Below are positions 1 to 6,349 of a stretch of 14,165 nt of DNA, piece by piece. Numbering within the stretch: position 1 is the stretch's first letter; each line of letters begins with the position of its first letter. The notes below the pieces were generated by a model. It had not been told where the DNA came from. It searched no databases and saw nothing but the letters and a program-made list of their open reading frames with translations. The stretch spans positions 1 through 14,165 of the forward strand of contig DGVL01000153.1 of the NCBI GenBank assembly GCA_002394965.1, written 5' to 3'. Source of the DNA: Lachnospira sp. UBA4285. Lineage in GTDB: Bacteria; Bacillota; Clostridia; Lachnospirales; Lachnospiraceae. A program made the translations under genes and the position numbers.

Positions 1-361
1 TGATCCGAACTATCCGGATGTGATGGAGAAGCAGAATGCCTGTTACTTCGGAAAGGGCGTCGTATTCAACAAGTACACGGGGGCCAGAGGCAAGTCGGGC
101 AGCAATGACGCGAATGCGGAATTCCTCGGCATGCTTCGCCGGATCCTCGATGATAACAATGTTGCTTTCCAGACCGCAGAGCTCGGCAAGGTCGACGCCG
201 GAGGCGGCGGCACAATTGCCTATATCATGGCCGGCCTGGATATGTCTGTCGTAGACTCCGGCGTCGCCGTTCAGAACATGCACGCTCCGATGGAAGTGAC
301 GAGCAAGGCAGATATCTACGAGGCACTGAAGTGCTACTGTGCGTTTCTTGAGAACGCGTGA
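1..361 (+). CDS. M18 family aminopeptidase, C-terminal part (5' end outside window)
   Basis: The frame is open from base 2 and ends at TGA 359-361, giving about 119 residues of a protein whose beginning lies outside the window. M18 enzymes are cytosolic, dinuclear-zinc aminopeptidases that trim N-terminal residues from peptides, forming large dodecameric shells. What is seen: the stretch ELGKVDAGGGGTIAYIMA, then VQNMHAPMEVTSKADIYEA, whose His is the C-terminal metal ligand typical of M18 (the family usually reads MHSPFEVTSKADLY). An earlier segment, GARGKSGSNDANAEF, is of the kind found in the longer clostridial aminopeptidase I subgroup. Known M18 proteins are about 430-470 residues, so roughly a quarter is present. 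It ends just before the prmA ribosome binding site, so it may be co-transcribed with prmA. Family assignment is firm; subgroup and substrate are not determined. Confidence 0.88.
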   Translation, partial: DPNYPDVMEKQNACYFGKGVVFNKYTGARGKSGSNDANAEFLGMLRRILDDNNVAFQTAELGKVDAGGGGTIAYIMAGLDMSVVDSGVAVQNMHAPMEVTSKADIYEALKCYCAFLENA

Positions 362-362
362 C

Positions 363-368
363 AGGTGG
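363..368 (+). promoter_or_regulatory. Ribosome binding site that decides the prmA start
   Basis: AGGTGG lies 5 bases before ATG 374. The alternative in-frame GTG at 365 lies inside this motif, so the ATG is the more likely start. Confidence 0.6.
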
Positions 369-373
369 ACCGC

Positions 374-1354
374 ATGAAGTGGGAATCTTTTACAATTCAG
401 ACAAAGGTGGCGGCAGAGGACATCCTCTCCGCCACCCTTGCCTCCCTGGGGATCGAAGGGGTCGAGATACGCGACCACGTGCCGCTCACGAAGGAAGAGG
501 CGCACGGGATGTTCATCGACACCGGAGACGATGCCGGAAAGAGTCTGATGCCGGACCTGCCGGAAGATGATTGCGCACAGGTGATCTTCTACCTGGATCC
601 TGAAAAGGATGATATTCCCGCCATCCTGAAGAAAGTTCAGGCATCCCTGGAGCAGCTCAGGCTCACAGCAGACATCGGAAGCGCCGTCATCACGCAGGAT
701 ACGACCGAGGACAAAGACTGGATCAACAACTGGAAGAAGTACTGGCATACATTCACCATCGGAGAGCTGGTCATCAAACCGACGTGGGAGAAGATTCCCG
801 AGGAACTGGCCGGACATCCCGTGCTCTCAATGGATCCGGGAACCGCCTTCGGAACGGGGGCACACGAGACGACGCGTATGGTGATCCGGGAGCTGGAGCA
901 GGCGGTGAAGGGAGGCGAGCAGGTGCTTGATGTGGGCTGTGGCAGCGGCATCCTTTCTCTCACAGCGCTGCTGCTTGGTGCAGAGCACGCCGTCGGTACT
1001 GATCTGGACCCGAATGCCAGAACCGCATTCCTGGAGAATGCCGCAATCAATCACTTCACCCCGGATCGCTTTGACATTGTTCTGGGTGACATCGTATCTG
1101 ACAAGGTTTCAGCGGACGCCGTCGGGTACAGCCGGTACGACATTGTGTGCGCGAATATTCTTCACGATGTCCTTATCCCGATGAGCGCGCACATCGACCG
1201 GCACATGAAAGAGGGCGGCCTTCTGTTTACATCCGGCATCATCCAGGAAAAAGAAGCGGATGTGCGGAAAGCCATTGCATCAAATCCCCGCCTGAAAGTG
1301 CTGGATACCTTTCATGATGGCGAATGGGTGAGTATCACCGCGAAGAAGGTGTGA
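374..1354 (+). CDS. prmA: Ribosomal protein L11 methyltransferase PrmA
   Basis: This 326-residue protein should use S-adenosylmethionine (SAM) to methylate lysines and the N-terminus of ribosomal protein L11. An N-terminal domain of about 120 residues, which in characterised PrmA recognises L11, precedes a class I methyltransferase domain. Visible family motifs are DPGTAFGTGAHETT (residues 154-167), SAM motif I VLDVGCGSG (184-192), an acidic TDLDPNA after strand 2 (209-215), and the substrate-side ANIL (260-263), which replaces the NPPY of other methyltransferases. The N-terminal domain is a little long for PrmA, with an acidic insert around residues 49-66. I chose ATG 374 over GTG 365 because of the AGGTGG placement. 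The stop is 3 bases before rsmE; prmA-rsmE is a well-known Firmicute gene pair. Assignment is secure. Confidence 0.95.
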   Translation: MKWESFTIQTKVAAEDILSATLASLGIEGVEIRDHVPLTKEEAHGMFIDTGDDAGKSLMPDLPEDDCAQVIFYLDPEKDDIPAILKKVQASLEQLRLTADIGSAVITQDTTEDKDWINNWKKYWHTFTIGELVIKPTWEKIPEELAGHPVLSMDPGTAFGTGAHETTRMVIRELEQAVKGGEQVLDVGCGSGILSLTALLLGAEHAVGTDLDPNARTAFLENAAINHFTPDRFDIVLGDIVSDKVSADAVGYSRYDIVCANILHDVLIPMSAHIDRHMKEGGLLFTSGIIQEKEADVRKAIASNPRLKVLDTFHDGEWVSITAKKV

Positions 1355-1357
1355 CAC

Positions 1358-2146
1358 ATGTATCATTTCTTTGCCGAGCATAAGGACATTCACGTTCCGG
1401 AAGGAATCATTTCACTTACCGGTGCGGATTACAATCACATCCGCAATGTCCTGCGGATGCACCCGGGCGAAAAGCTGCTGATCAGCTCCGGTGATTATTT
1501 CGATTATCTGTGTGAGATCGGCGGATATGAGCAGACGCCATCCGGCCATCAGACCGTCGTCTGCCGTATCCTCAGGACGGATGTCCGGACCAATGAACTG
1601 CCGGTCCACGTGACCCTGTATCAGGGACTGCCCAAGGGCGACAAGATGGACTTCATCGTTCAGAAGTGCATTGAACTGGGCGTGGAGCGAATCGTTCCTG
1701 TCGCTATGCGGCGCAGTGTCGTTAAGCTGGATGATAAGAAGGCGCAGAACAAAGTGGCCCGCTGGAACGCCATCGCGCAGGCAGCCGCCAATCAGAGCAA
1801 GCGGAGCCGGATTCCGCAGGTATGTCCCGTGATGCGCTTTGAGGATGCTGCCGCAGAGGCCGCCAGGGCTTCCCTTTTTCTGCTGCCCTATGAGTCGGCG
1901 GAGGGAATGCAGTATACAAGAAAAGTTCTGGGAGGCCTCACCCCCGGTGATTCGGTGAGTGTGTTCATTGGCCCGGAAGGCGGTTTTTCGCCGGAAGAAG
2001 TAGACCTTTCCAAAAACCTGGGGGCCAGAATCGTGACGCTCGGCAGAAGAATCCTGCGCACTGAGACAGCCGGCATGATGATCCTGTCGGTTCTCACCTA
2101 TCTGTACGAGACCGACGAAGAAGACGACAAAAAGGAAGACAAGTAA
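1358..2146 (+). CDS. rsmE: 16S rRNA (uracil1498-N3)-methyltransferase RsmE
   Basis: This 262-residue SPOUT-class enzyme methylates N3 of U1498 in the 30S decoding region. A PUA-like N-terminal domain (about residues 1-75) is followed by the knotted SPOUT domain. Visible signatures are GLPKGDKMDFIVQKCIELGV (90-109), the SAM-binding loop IGPEGGFSPEE (204-214) and LGRRILRTETAGMM (228-241), all diagnostic for RsmE. The last dozen residues (from about 251) form a highly charged Glu/Asp/Lys tail beyond the knot that the fold does not need. It starts 3 bases after the prmA stop, so translation is probably coupled; an AAGGTG motif just inside the end of prmA serves as ribosome binding site. Its stop is 6 bases from the following cysteine desulfurase. 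Length is slightly over the usual 240-250. Confidence 0.95.
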   Translation: MYHFFAEHKDIHVPEGIISLTGADYNHIRNVLRMHPGEKLLISSGDYFDYLCEIGGYEQTPSGHQTVVCRILRTDVRTNELPVHVTLYQGLPKGDKMDFIVQKCIELGVERIVPVAMRRSVVKLDDKKAQNKVARWNAIAQAAANQSKRSRIPQVCPVMRFEDAAAEAARASLFLLPYESAEGMQYTRKVLGGLTPGDSVSVFIGPEGGFSPEEVDLSKNLGARIVTLGRRILRTETAGMMILSVLTYLYETDEEDDKKEDK

Positions 2147-2152
2147 AGACAG

Positions 2153-3310
2153 ATGGAAGCATATCTTGACAATTCCGCGACCACCCGCGTTTCGGAGCCG
2201 GTCATAGACCTGGTTGTAAAACTGATGCGGGAAGATTACGGCAACCCGTCCAGCAAGCACCTGAAGGGATTTCAGGCAGAACAGTACCTTCGCAGAGCCT
2301 CTGAACAGATCGCAGCAACTTTGAAATGCAGCCCGAAGGAGATCCTGTTCACCTCCGGCGGGACGGAGTCCAACAACACGGCGATCATCGGCGGCGCGCA
2401 GGCAGCGTCCCGCCGCGGAAAGCACGTCATCGTAAGCAGCGTCGAGCATTCTTCTGTGAAGGAGCCGTTCCGGGCTCTCGAGCAGAGGGGATACAAAGTG
2501 ACGTGGCTTCCGGTCGATAAAAATGGCATAGTTGACCTTGAGGCGCTCAAGTCAGCTCTTGACGATGAGACGATCTTAGTGTCCTGCATGGCGGTCAACA
2601 ACGAGATGGGGGCTGTTGAACCGATCGAGGAAATCGGCCGGATTGTCAAAGATTTCAATCCGGAGATTCTGTATCACGTGGACGCCATACAGGCGTACGG
2701 CAAGTTCCGACTGCCGGTTCACCGGATACACTGCGACACGCTCAGCGTATCCGGCCACAAGATCCACGCGCCGAAAGGAACAGGCTTCCTTTACATCGCG
2801 AAGGGAACAAAGATTTCACCTATCATCTACGGCGGGGGACAGCAGGGCGGAATGCGCTCCGGGACGGAGAATGTCCCCGGATACGCAGGACTGGGACTTG
2901 CCGCTCAGCTGGCATACGGGAGTGATTTTGATGCGAAGATCGACCGCCTGTATGCGCTTAAGGAACAGTTCACAGCGGATCTCAGGAGCCTTGACGGTGT
3001 GACCATCAACGGAAAGACCGGGCGTGAGAGTGCGCCGCACATCGTGAGCGCTTCGTTTGAGGGCGTGCGCGCAGAGGTGCTTTTACACGCGCTGGAAGAG
3101 AGAGGCATCTACGTCTCATCCGGCTCGGCCTGTTCCTCCAACCGGCCGGGCTTGAGTTCAACGCTGCAGGCCATCGGCGTGCCTGGCCCGCTTCTGGACT
3201 CGACGCTGCGCTTCAGCTTCTGTTTTGAGACGACCAGGGAAGAGCTGGACTACTGCATTCAGACGCTGCGGGAGCTTCTTCCGAAGCTGCGTCTGTTCAC
3301 AAGACACTGA
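2153..3310 (+). CDS. Cysteine desulfurase (NifS/IscS family), probable sulfur donor for ThiI
   Basis: This 385-residue enzyme is a pyridoxal-phosphate aminotransferase-fold protein that takes sulfur from cysteine and carries it as a persulfide. Visible features: NSATTRVSEPV near the N-terminus, SGGTESNNTAI (68-78), the VEHSS segment with His99 that stacks on the cofactor, VDAIQAYGK (176-184), the Schiff-base lysine in SGHKIHAPKGTG (Lys203), and the catalytic cysteine in SGSACSSNRPG (Cys327). The residues after the cysteine match the Firmicute subgroup rather than housekeeping IscS, and no iscU or iscR is nearby. The gene lies 25 bases upstream of thiI, as in Bacillus, where the NifZ desulfurase adjoins and serves ThiI in tRNA 4-thiouridine synthesis; I infer the same role here. 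The ribosome binding site before ATG 2153 is weak. Family certain, partner inferred. Confidence 0.92.
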   Translation: MEAYLDNSATTRVSEPVIDLVVKLMREDYGNPSSKHLKGFQAEQYLRRASEQIAATLKCSPKEILFTSGGTESNNTAIIGGAQAASRRGKHVIVSSVEHSSVKEPFRALEQRGYKVTWLPVDKNGIVDLEALKSALDDETILVSCMAVNNEMGAVEPIEEIGRIVKDFNPEILYHVDAIQAYGKFRLPVHRIHCDTLSVSGHKIHAPKGTGFLYIAKGTKISPIIYGGGQQGGMRSGTENVPGYAGLGLAAQLAYGSDFDAKIDRLYALKEQFTADLRSLDGVTINGKTGRESAPHIVSASFEGVRAEVLLHALEERGIYVSSGSACSSNRPGLSSTLQAIGVPGPLLDSTLRFSFCFETTREELDYCIQTLRELLPKLRLFTRH

Positions 3311-3335
3311 TCATAGAGAGGATTTTCAAGAGAAG

Positions 3336-4532
3336 ATGATTACTGCATTTCTCATCAAGTACGGCGAGATTGGCATCAAGGGCAATAACCGCTATATCTT
3401 CGAGGATGCGCTTGTGCGGCAGATCCGCCACGCGCTCTACGGAATTGATGGCGGCTTCAAAGTCCACAAGGAGAGCGGACGCATCTACGCCACAGCGACA
3501 GAAGCCTTTGACAGTGATGAGGTTATCGAGGCGCTGAAAAAGGTATTCGGCATCGTGTGGATCTGCCCGGTTGAGGAAATCGACGACAATGGCTTTGACG
3601 ACCTGTCGGAGCACTGTATTCGTTTCCTGAAGGAGAGCTATCCGGAAGAAAACTTTTCCTTCAAGGTCCAGGCTCGCCGCGGACGCAAGAACTACCCGAT
3701 GGATTCGATGGAGATAAACGCACAGCTGGGCGGACGGATTCTGGATGCGATGCCACAGACGCGCGTGGATGTTCACAATCCGGAAGTGCTTCTCCGGGTT
3801 GAGATCCGCGGGAAGATCTACATGTACTGCAAAGAGATTCCGGGACCTGGCGGCATGCCGGTCGGTACAGCCGGCAAGGCGATGCTCCTTCTGTCAGGCG
3901 GGATCGACAGCCCGGTTGCCGGATACATGATAAGCAAGCGGGGGGTTCAGATCGAAGCGACCTATTTTCATGCGCCGCCGTATACCAGCGAGCGCGCAAA
4001 ACAGAAGGTTGTCGATCTGGCAGATGAAGTTTCCGCCTACGCGGGGCCGATCCGCCTGCACATCGTCAACTTCACCGATATCCAGATGGCAATCTATCAG
4101 AAGTGTCCGCACGATGAATTGACGATCATCATGCGTCGTTTCATGATGCAGATCGCAGAGGAGATCGCAAGGAAAAACGACTGTCTGGGGCTGATTACCG
4201 GTGAATCCATCGGGCAGGTGGCCAGCCAGACAATGCCCAGTCTCCTGTGCACAAACGCTGTCTGCACACTGCCTGTCTATCGCCCGCTCATCGGCATGGA
4301 CAAGCAGGAGATCATCAATATATCCGAAAAAATCGGCACATATGACACATCGATCGAACCGTACGAGGACTGCTGCACGATATTCGTGGCGAAGCACCCG
4401 GTTACCAAGCCACTGCTGCACGTCATTGAGCGGGACGAGAAAAAGCTTGACGGCATCGAAGAACTGGTGAAAAAAGCTGTGGACACAGAGGAGATCATCT
4501 CCTGCGGGAAGAAAATACCGGAAGTGTATTAA
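3336..4532 (+). CDS. thiI: tRNA 4-thiouridine synthase ThiI (short, rhodanese-less form)
   Basis: This 398-residue protein should adenylate U8 of tRNA and insert sulfur to give 4-thiouridine, a near-UV sensor. Order of parts: N-terminal ferredoxin-like domain beginning ITAFLIKYGEIGIKG, a THUMP RNA-binding domain (roughly 60-165), then the PP-loop ATPase with SGGIDSP (187-193), ITGESIGQVASQT (287-299) and a Cys-Cys pair in YEDCCTIFVAKHP (343-355). The C-terminal rhodanese domain of the enterobacterial enzyme, needed there for the thiazole branch of thiamine synthesis, is absent; this matches Bacillus-type ThiI of about 400 residues. The frame is open 37 codons further upstream, overlapping the desulfurase gene, but ATG 3336 begins the conserved sequence and an upstream start is unnecessary. 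Ribosome binding site is weak. Desulfurase and ThiI form one functional pair. Confidence 0.95.
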   Translation: MITAFLIKYGEIGIKGNNRYIFEDALVRQIRHALYGIDGGFKVHKESGRIYATATEAFDSDEVIEALKKVFGIVWICPVEEIDDNGFDDLSEHCIRFLKESYPEENFSFKVQARRGRKNYPMDSMEINAQLGGRILDAMPQTRVDVHNPEVLLRVEIRGKIYMYCKEIPGPGGMPVGTAGKAMLLLSGGIDSPVAGYMISKRGVQIEATYFHAPPYTSERAKQKVVDLADEVSAYAGPIRLHIVNFTDIQMAIYQKCPHDELTIIMRRFMMQIAEEIARKNDCLGLITGESIGQVASQTMPSLLCTNAVCTLPVYRPLIGMDKQEIINISEKIGTYDTSIEPYEDCCTIFVAKHPVTKPLLHVIERDEKKLDGIEELVKKAVDTEEIISCGKKIPEVY

Positions 4533-4573
4533 AGAGAAAAGCCCCGGAATTCCTGCAGGGGAAAACCGGGGCT
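4529..4573 (-). terminator. Intrinsic terminator of the HPr-like gene, convergent with thiI
   Basis: AGCCCCGG (4540-4547) pairs perfectly with CCGGGGCT (4566-4573), an 8 bp all-Watson-Crick stem around an 18-base loop that itself contains the palindrome CCTGCAGG. Read on the minus strand the stem is followed directly by TTTTCTCTTT, a good uridine tract, so this terminates the minus-strand gene. On the + strand no T run follows at once (the next is at 4585-4588), so any effect on thiI transcripts would be weaker. Confidence 0.75.
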
Positions 4574-4615
4574 GCATATGAGCAGTTTTGTTTCAAGTAC
4601 CGGAAAACAGTTCTC

Positions 4616-4858
4616 TCAGTCTTCTACAATGTAATTCTTGAGAACCTTGAGAATCGTATCGACATCACTCTCCTCGTCGGCATGGATGTTTAACTCAATC
4701 GGCTTTGAGAGATCCAGGCTGAAAATTCCCATGATGGACTTCGCATCAATTACATATCTGCCGGAAACAAGATCAAAGTCCACATCGAACTTGGAGATGT
4801 CATTGACAAAGTTCTTTACCTTATCGATTGAATTGAGAGAAATCTTAACTGTTTTCAT
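4616..4858 (-). CDS. HPr-like protein lacking the phosphorylatable histidine (Crh-like arrangement)
   Basis: This 80-residue protein has HPr length and ends its middle third with GRYVIDAKSIMGIFSLDL (33-50), matching the HPr region around the regulatory serine (LKSIMGVMSLG in Bacillus HPr); Ser41 aligns with Ser46. The active-site loop of HPr, GxHARPA, is missing: the equivalent stretch reads LNSIDKVKN and the only histidine is His59, far away. It therefore should not carry phosphate from PEP to sugars. Bacillus Crh has the same pattern, no His15 but Ser46 present, and acts through HPr kinase and CcpA; a regulatory role is an inference. ATG 4858 is chosen because a full AGGAGG lies 8 bases upstream and HPr similarity starts there; the frame is open further up without support. 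It is the only minus-strand gene, with its own promoter and terminator. Fold likely, function unknown. Confidence 0.85.
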   Translation of the reverse strand: MKTVKISLNSIDKVKNFVNDISKFDVDFDLVSGRYVIDAKSIMGIFSLDLSKPIELNIHADEESDVDTILKVLKNYIVED

Positions 4859-4866
4859 AATTCCTA

Positions 4867-4872
4867 CCTCCT
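4867..4872 (-). promoter_or_regulatory. Strong ribosome binding site of the HPr-like gene
   Basis: On the minus strand this reads AGGAGG, 8 bases before ATG 4858. It excludes the longer upstream in-frame starts and suggests high translation. Confidence 0.85.
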
Positions 4873-4895
4873 GCACGAAGCTCTTTACTGTGTTC

Positions 4896-4924
4896 ATCAT
4901 ACTTTTTTTGTTGTTACAAGTCAA
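4896..4924 (-). promoter_or_regulatory. Consensus SigA-type promoter for the HPr-like gene
   Basis: On the minus strand, TTGACT (4924-4919) and TATGAT (4901-4896) are separated by exactly 17 bases (4918-4902). Each hexamer matches the housekeeping consensus at 5 of 6 positions. Transcription would begin near 4889, giving a leader of about 30 bases that holds the AGGAGG site. The spacer contains the small palindrome TTGTTACAA (4911-4919, + strand). The -35 lies only about 22 bases before the mtaB start on the other strand. Confidence 0.8.
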
Positions 4925-4932
4925 CGGAATGT

Positions 4933-4937
4933 GAGGG
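4933..4937 (+). promoter_or_regulatory. Ribosome binding site for the TTG-started mtaB
   Basis: GAGGG lies 9 bases before TTG 4947. The protein similarity begins exactly at this codon and no in-frame ATG or GTG lies between, so TTG is taken as the start. Confidence 0.65.
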
Positions 4938-4946
4938 AAAATCGTT

Positions 4947-6326
4947 TTGAAAACCGCGGCTATCCACAATCTCGGATGCAAGGTGAATGCCTATGAGGCA
5001 GAATCTATGGAGCAGATGCTGTCGGCGGCCGGCTACAGCATCGTGCCGTTTGCAGGGCAGACACCCGCTGACGTCTGCATCATCAACACCTGCGCTGTCA
5101 CCAACATCGCGGATCACAAGTCAAGACAGATGCTGCACCGGGCTAGAAAACTGTACCCGGATTCCATTGTGATCGCCGCGGGCTGCTACGCACAGGAACA
5201 GGCGGAAAGCCTCGCAAAAGACCCGTCAATTGACATCGTGCTCGGAAACAACCGGAAGAAGGATCTCATCCCGATCCTTGAGTCGTTCACGGCTGCCCGC
5301 CTTGAAAAAAAGCAGATGCCGGACTGCCAGGAGCCTGAGGAAAAGCACCGGGCTCTTGAAGTAGTTGAAGACATCAGCCGGGATACGGATTACGAGAATC
5401 TGCGGCTGACACAAGTGCGGGATCACACCCGCGCCTACATCAAGATGCAGGATGGCTGCAATCAGTTCTGCTCGTACTGTATCATCCCGTATCTGCGCGG
5501 CCGGATCCGAAGCCGGGCAGAGGCGGATATCCTTCAGGAGATCCGCGGACTTGCCGCGAAAGGCTTTCGTGAATTCGTCCTCACGGGTATCCATCTGACT
5601 TCATACGGTTCGGATGACGGCAGCACAAGCCTCATTGAAGTGATTGAAAAGGTCGGAAAAATCCCGGGCGTAGAGCGCATACGCCTGGGGTCGCTTGAGC
5701 CCAGGGTCATCACACCGGACTTTGTACAGCGCCTCGCTGCGGTTCCGGCATTCTGCCCGCATTTTCATCTGTCACTGCAGAGCGGATCGGACACCGTCTT
5801 GAAGCGGATGAACCGGCACTACACCACAGAGGAATTCGCCCGAAGTGTTGCGCTTCTTCGAAAGACTTTCGACCGCCCGGCGATCACGACGGATATCATT
5901 GTCGGATTTCCACAGGAGACGGAGGAAGAATTCCAGGAGACTTTGGCATTTATCAGGAAGATCCAGTTCTACGAGTGCCATGTCTTCAAGTACTCAAGAC
6001 GGGAGGGGACGGCAGCAGACCGGATGGACGGACAGATCCCGCAGGACGTGAAGCACAGGAGATCCGGCATACTCATCGAACAGGCGAGGGAACTCGCGCA
6101 TGCCTACCGGCTGAGCTTTAAAGATTCGGTCCAGGATGTCCTGATTGAGCAGACTGAAGAAGTGAACGGCAAAAAGTACTTTACGGGGCTCACTGGAAAT
6201 TATATAAAAATATATATACCATGCGGGCCGCAGAAGTGTGCAGCGCAGATCACCGGTTCGATCCGGCCGGTGCAGCTGAGAGACTGCTTTGAGGACGGCC
6301 TGGCGGGGACATTTGTTTTGGTTTGA
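4947..6326 (+). CDS. mtaB: tRNA (N6-threonylcarbamoyladenosine37-C2)-methylthiotransferase MtaB
   Basis: This 459-residue radical-SAM enzyme converts t6A37 to ms2t6A in tRNAs reading ANN codons. The N-terminal methylthiotransferase domain starts HNLGCKVNAYEAE and holds the three cluster cysteines Cys11, Cys49 (INTCAVTN) and Cys80 (AAGCYAQ). The radical-SAM domain holds CxxxCxxC as GCNQFCSYCIIPYLRGR (Cys171, 175, 178). The C-terminal segment of about 65 residues occupies the place of the TRAM RNA-binding domain. The NAYEAE sequence and CAVTN favour MtaB (Bacillus YqeV type) over MiaB or RimO. The start is TTG 4947. No clear + strand promoter is visible in the short gap shared with the divergent HPr-like gene. 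Near the 3' end a strongly A+T-rich patch with three ATA codons (6199-6219) breaks the otherwise G+C-rich codon use. Confidence 0.94.
   Translation: MKTAAIHNLGCKVNAYEAESMEQMLSAAGYSIVPFAGQTPADVCIINTCAVTNIADHKSRQMLHRARKLYPDSIVIAAGCYAQEQAESLAKDPSIDIVLGNNRKKDLIPILESFTAARLEKKQMPDCQEPEEKHRALEVVEDISRDTDYENLRLTQVRDHTRAYIKMQDGCNQFCSYCIIPYLRGRIRSRAEADILQEIRGLAAKGFREFVLTGIHLTSYGSDDGSTSLIEVIEKVGKIPGVERIRLGSLEPRVITPDFVQRLAAVPAFCPHFHLSLQSGSDTVLKRMNRHYTTEEFARSVALLRKTFDRPAITTDIIVGFPQETEEEFQETLAFIRKIQFYECHVFKYSRREGTAADRMDGQIPQDVKHRRSGILIEQARELAHAYRLSFKDSVQDVLIEQTEEVNGKKYFTGLTGNYIKIYIPCGPQKCAAQITGSIRPVQLRDCFEDGLAGTFVLV
6180..6208 (+). promoter_or_regulatory. Possible promoter for hisH-hisF inside the end of mtaB
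   Basis: TTTACG (6180-6185) and TATAAA (6203-6208) are spaced by 17 bases, matching the housekeeping consensus at 4/6 and 5/6 positions, within an unusually A+T-rich patch. Transcription would start near 6215, about 135 bases before hisH. This is a weak prediction from pattern alone, and A+T-rich coding sequence can mimic promoters. Confidence 0.35.
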
Positions 6327-6337
6327 GCCCGCGGGGC

Positions 6338-6344
6338 AGGGAGG
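6338..6344 (+). promoter_or_regulatory. Ribosome binding site that decides the hisH start
   Basis: AGGGAGG lies 5 bases before TTG 6350. The protein then begins MVAIIDYDAGNIRSVEKAL, exactly where HisH proteins begin. An in-frame TTG at 6323, overlapping the mtaB stop, would add nine residues with no family match. Confidence 0.75.
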
Positions 6345-6349
6345 CTGAT

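Noticed and set aside
1412..2449. A 345-codon open frame on the minus strand across rsmE and the desulfurase gene
   Set aside because: It is antisense to two well-conserved genes, has no ribosome binding site or family motif, and such long antisense frames are expected in G+C-rich coding DNA.
3225..3335. Upstream in-frame extension of thiI
   Set aside because: It overlaps the end of the desulfurase gene, and similarity to ThiI begins at ATG 3336.
4547..4558. GAATTCCTGCAG, adjoining EcoRI and PstI sites as in a cloning polylinker
   Set aside because: The sites lie in the loop of a hairpin whose arms are unrelated to vector sequence, and flanking genes are natural and continuous; taken as coincidence.
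4540..4573. The hairpin as a main terminator for thiI on the + strand
   Set aside because: No T run directly follows it on that strand; the U-rich tail is on the minus-strand side, so it is assigned to the HPr-like gene.
3894..4577. A 227-codon minus-strand frame opposite thiI
   Set aside because: It shadows the conserved thiI reading frame and runs across the hairpin that ends the HPr-like gene; no recognisable protein.
4616..4858. Calling the minus-strand gene ptsH (phosphocarrier HPr)
   Set aside because: The phosphorylatable histidine and its GxHARPA loop are absent, so phosphotransfer to sugar permeases is not supported.
6250..6280. Possible attenuator hairpin (CACCGG with CCGGTG) before hisH
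   Set aside because: Only six pairs with a ten-base loop, no T run, and it lies within mtaB coding sequence; no histidine-rich leader peptide is visible.
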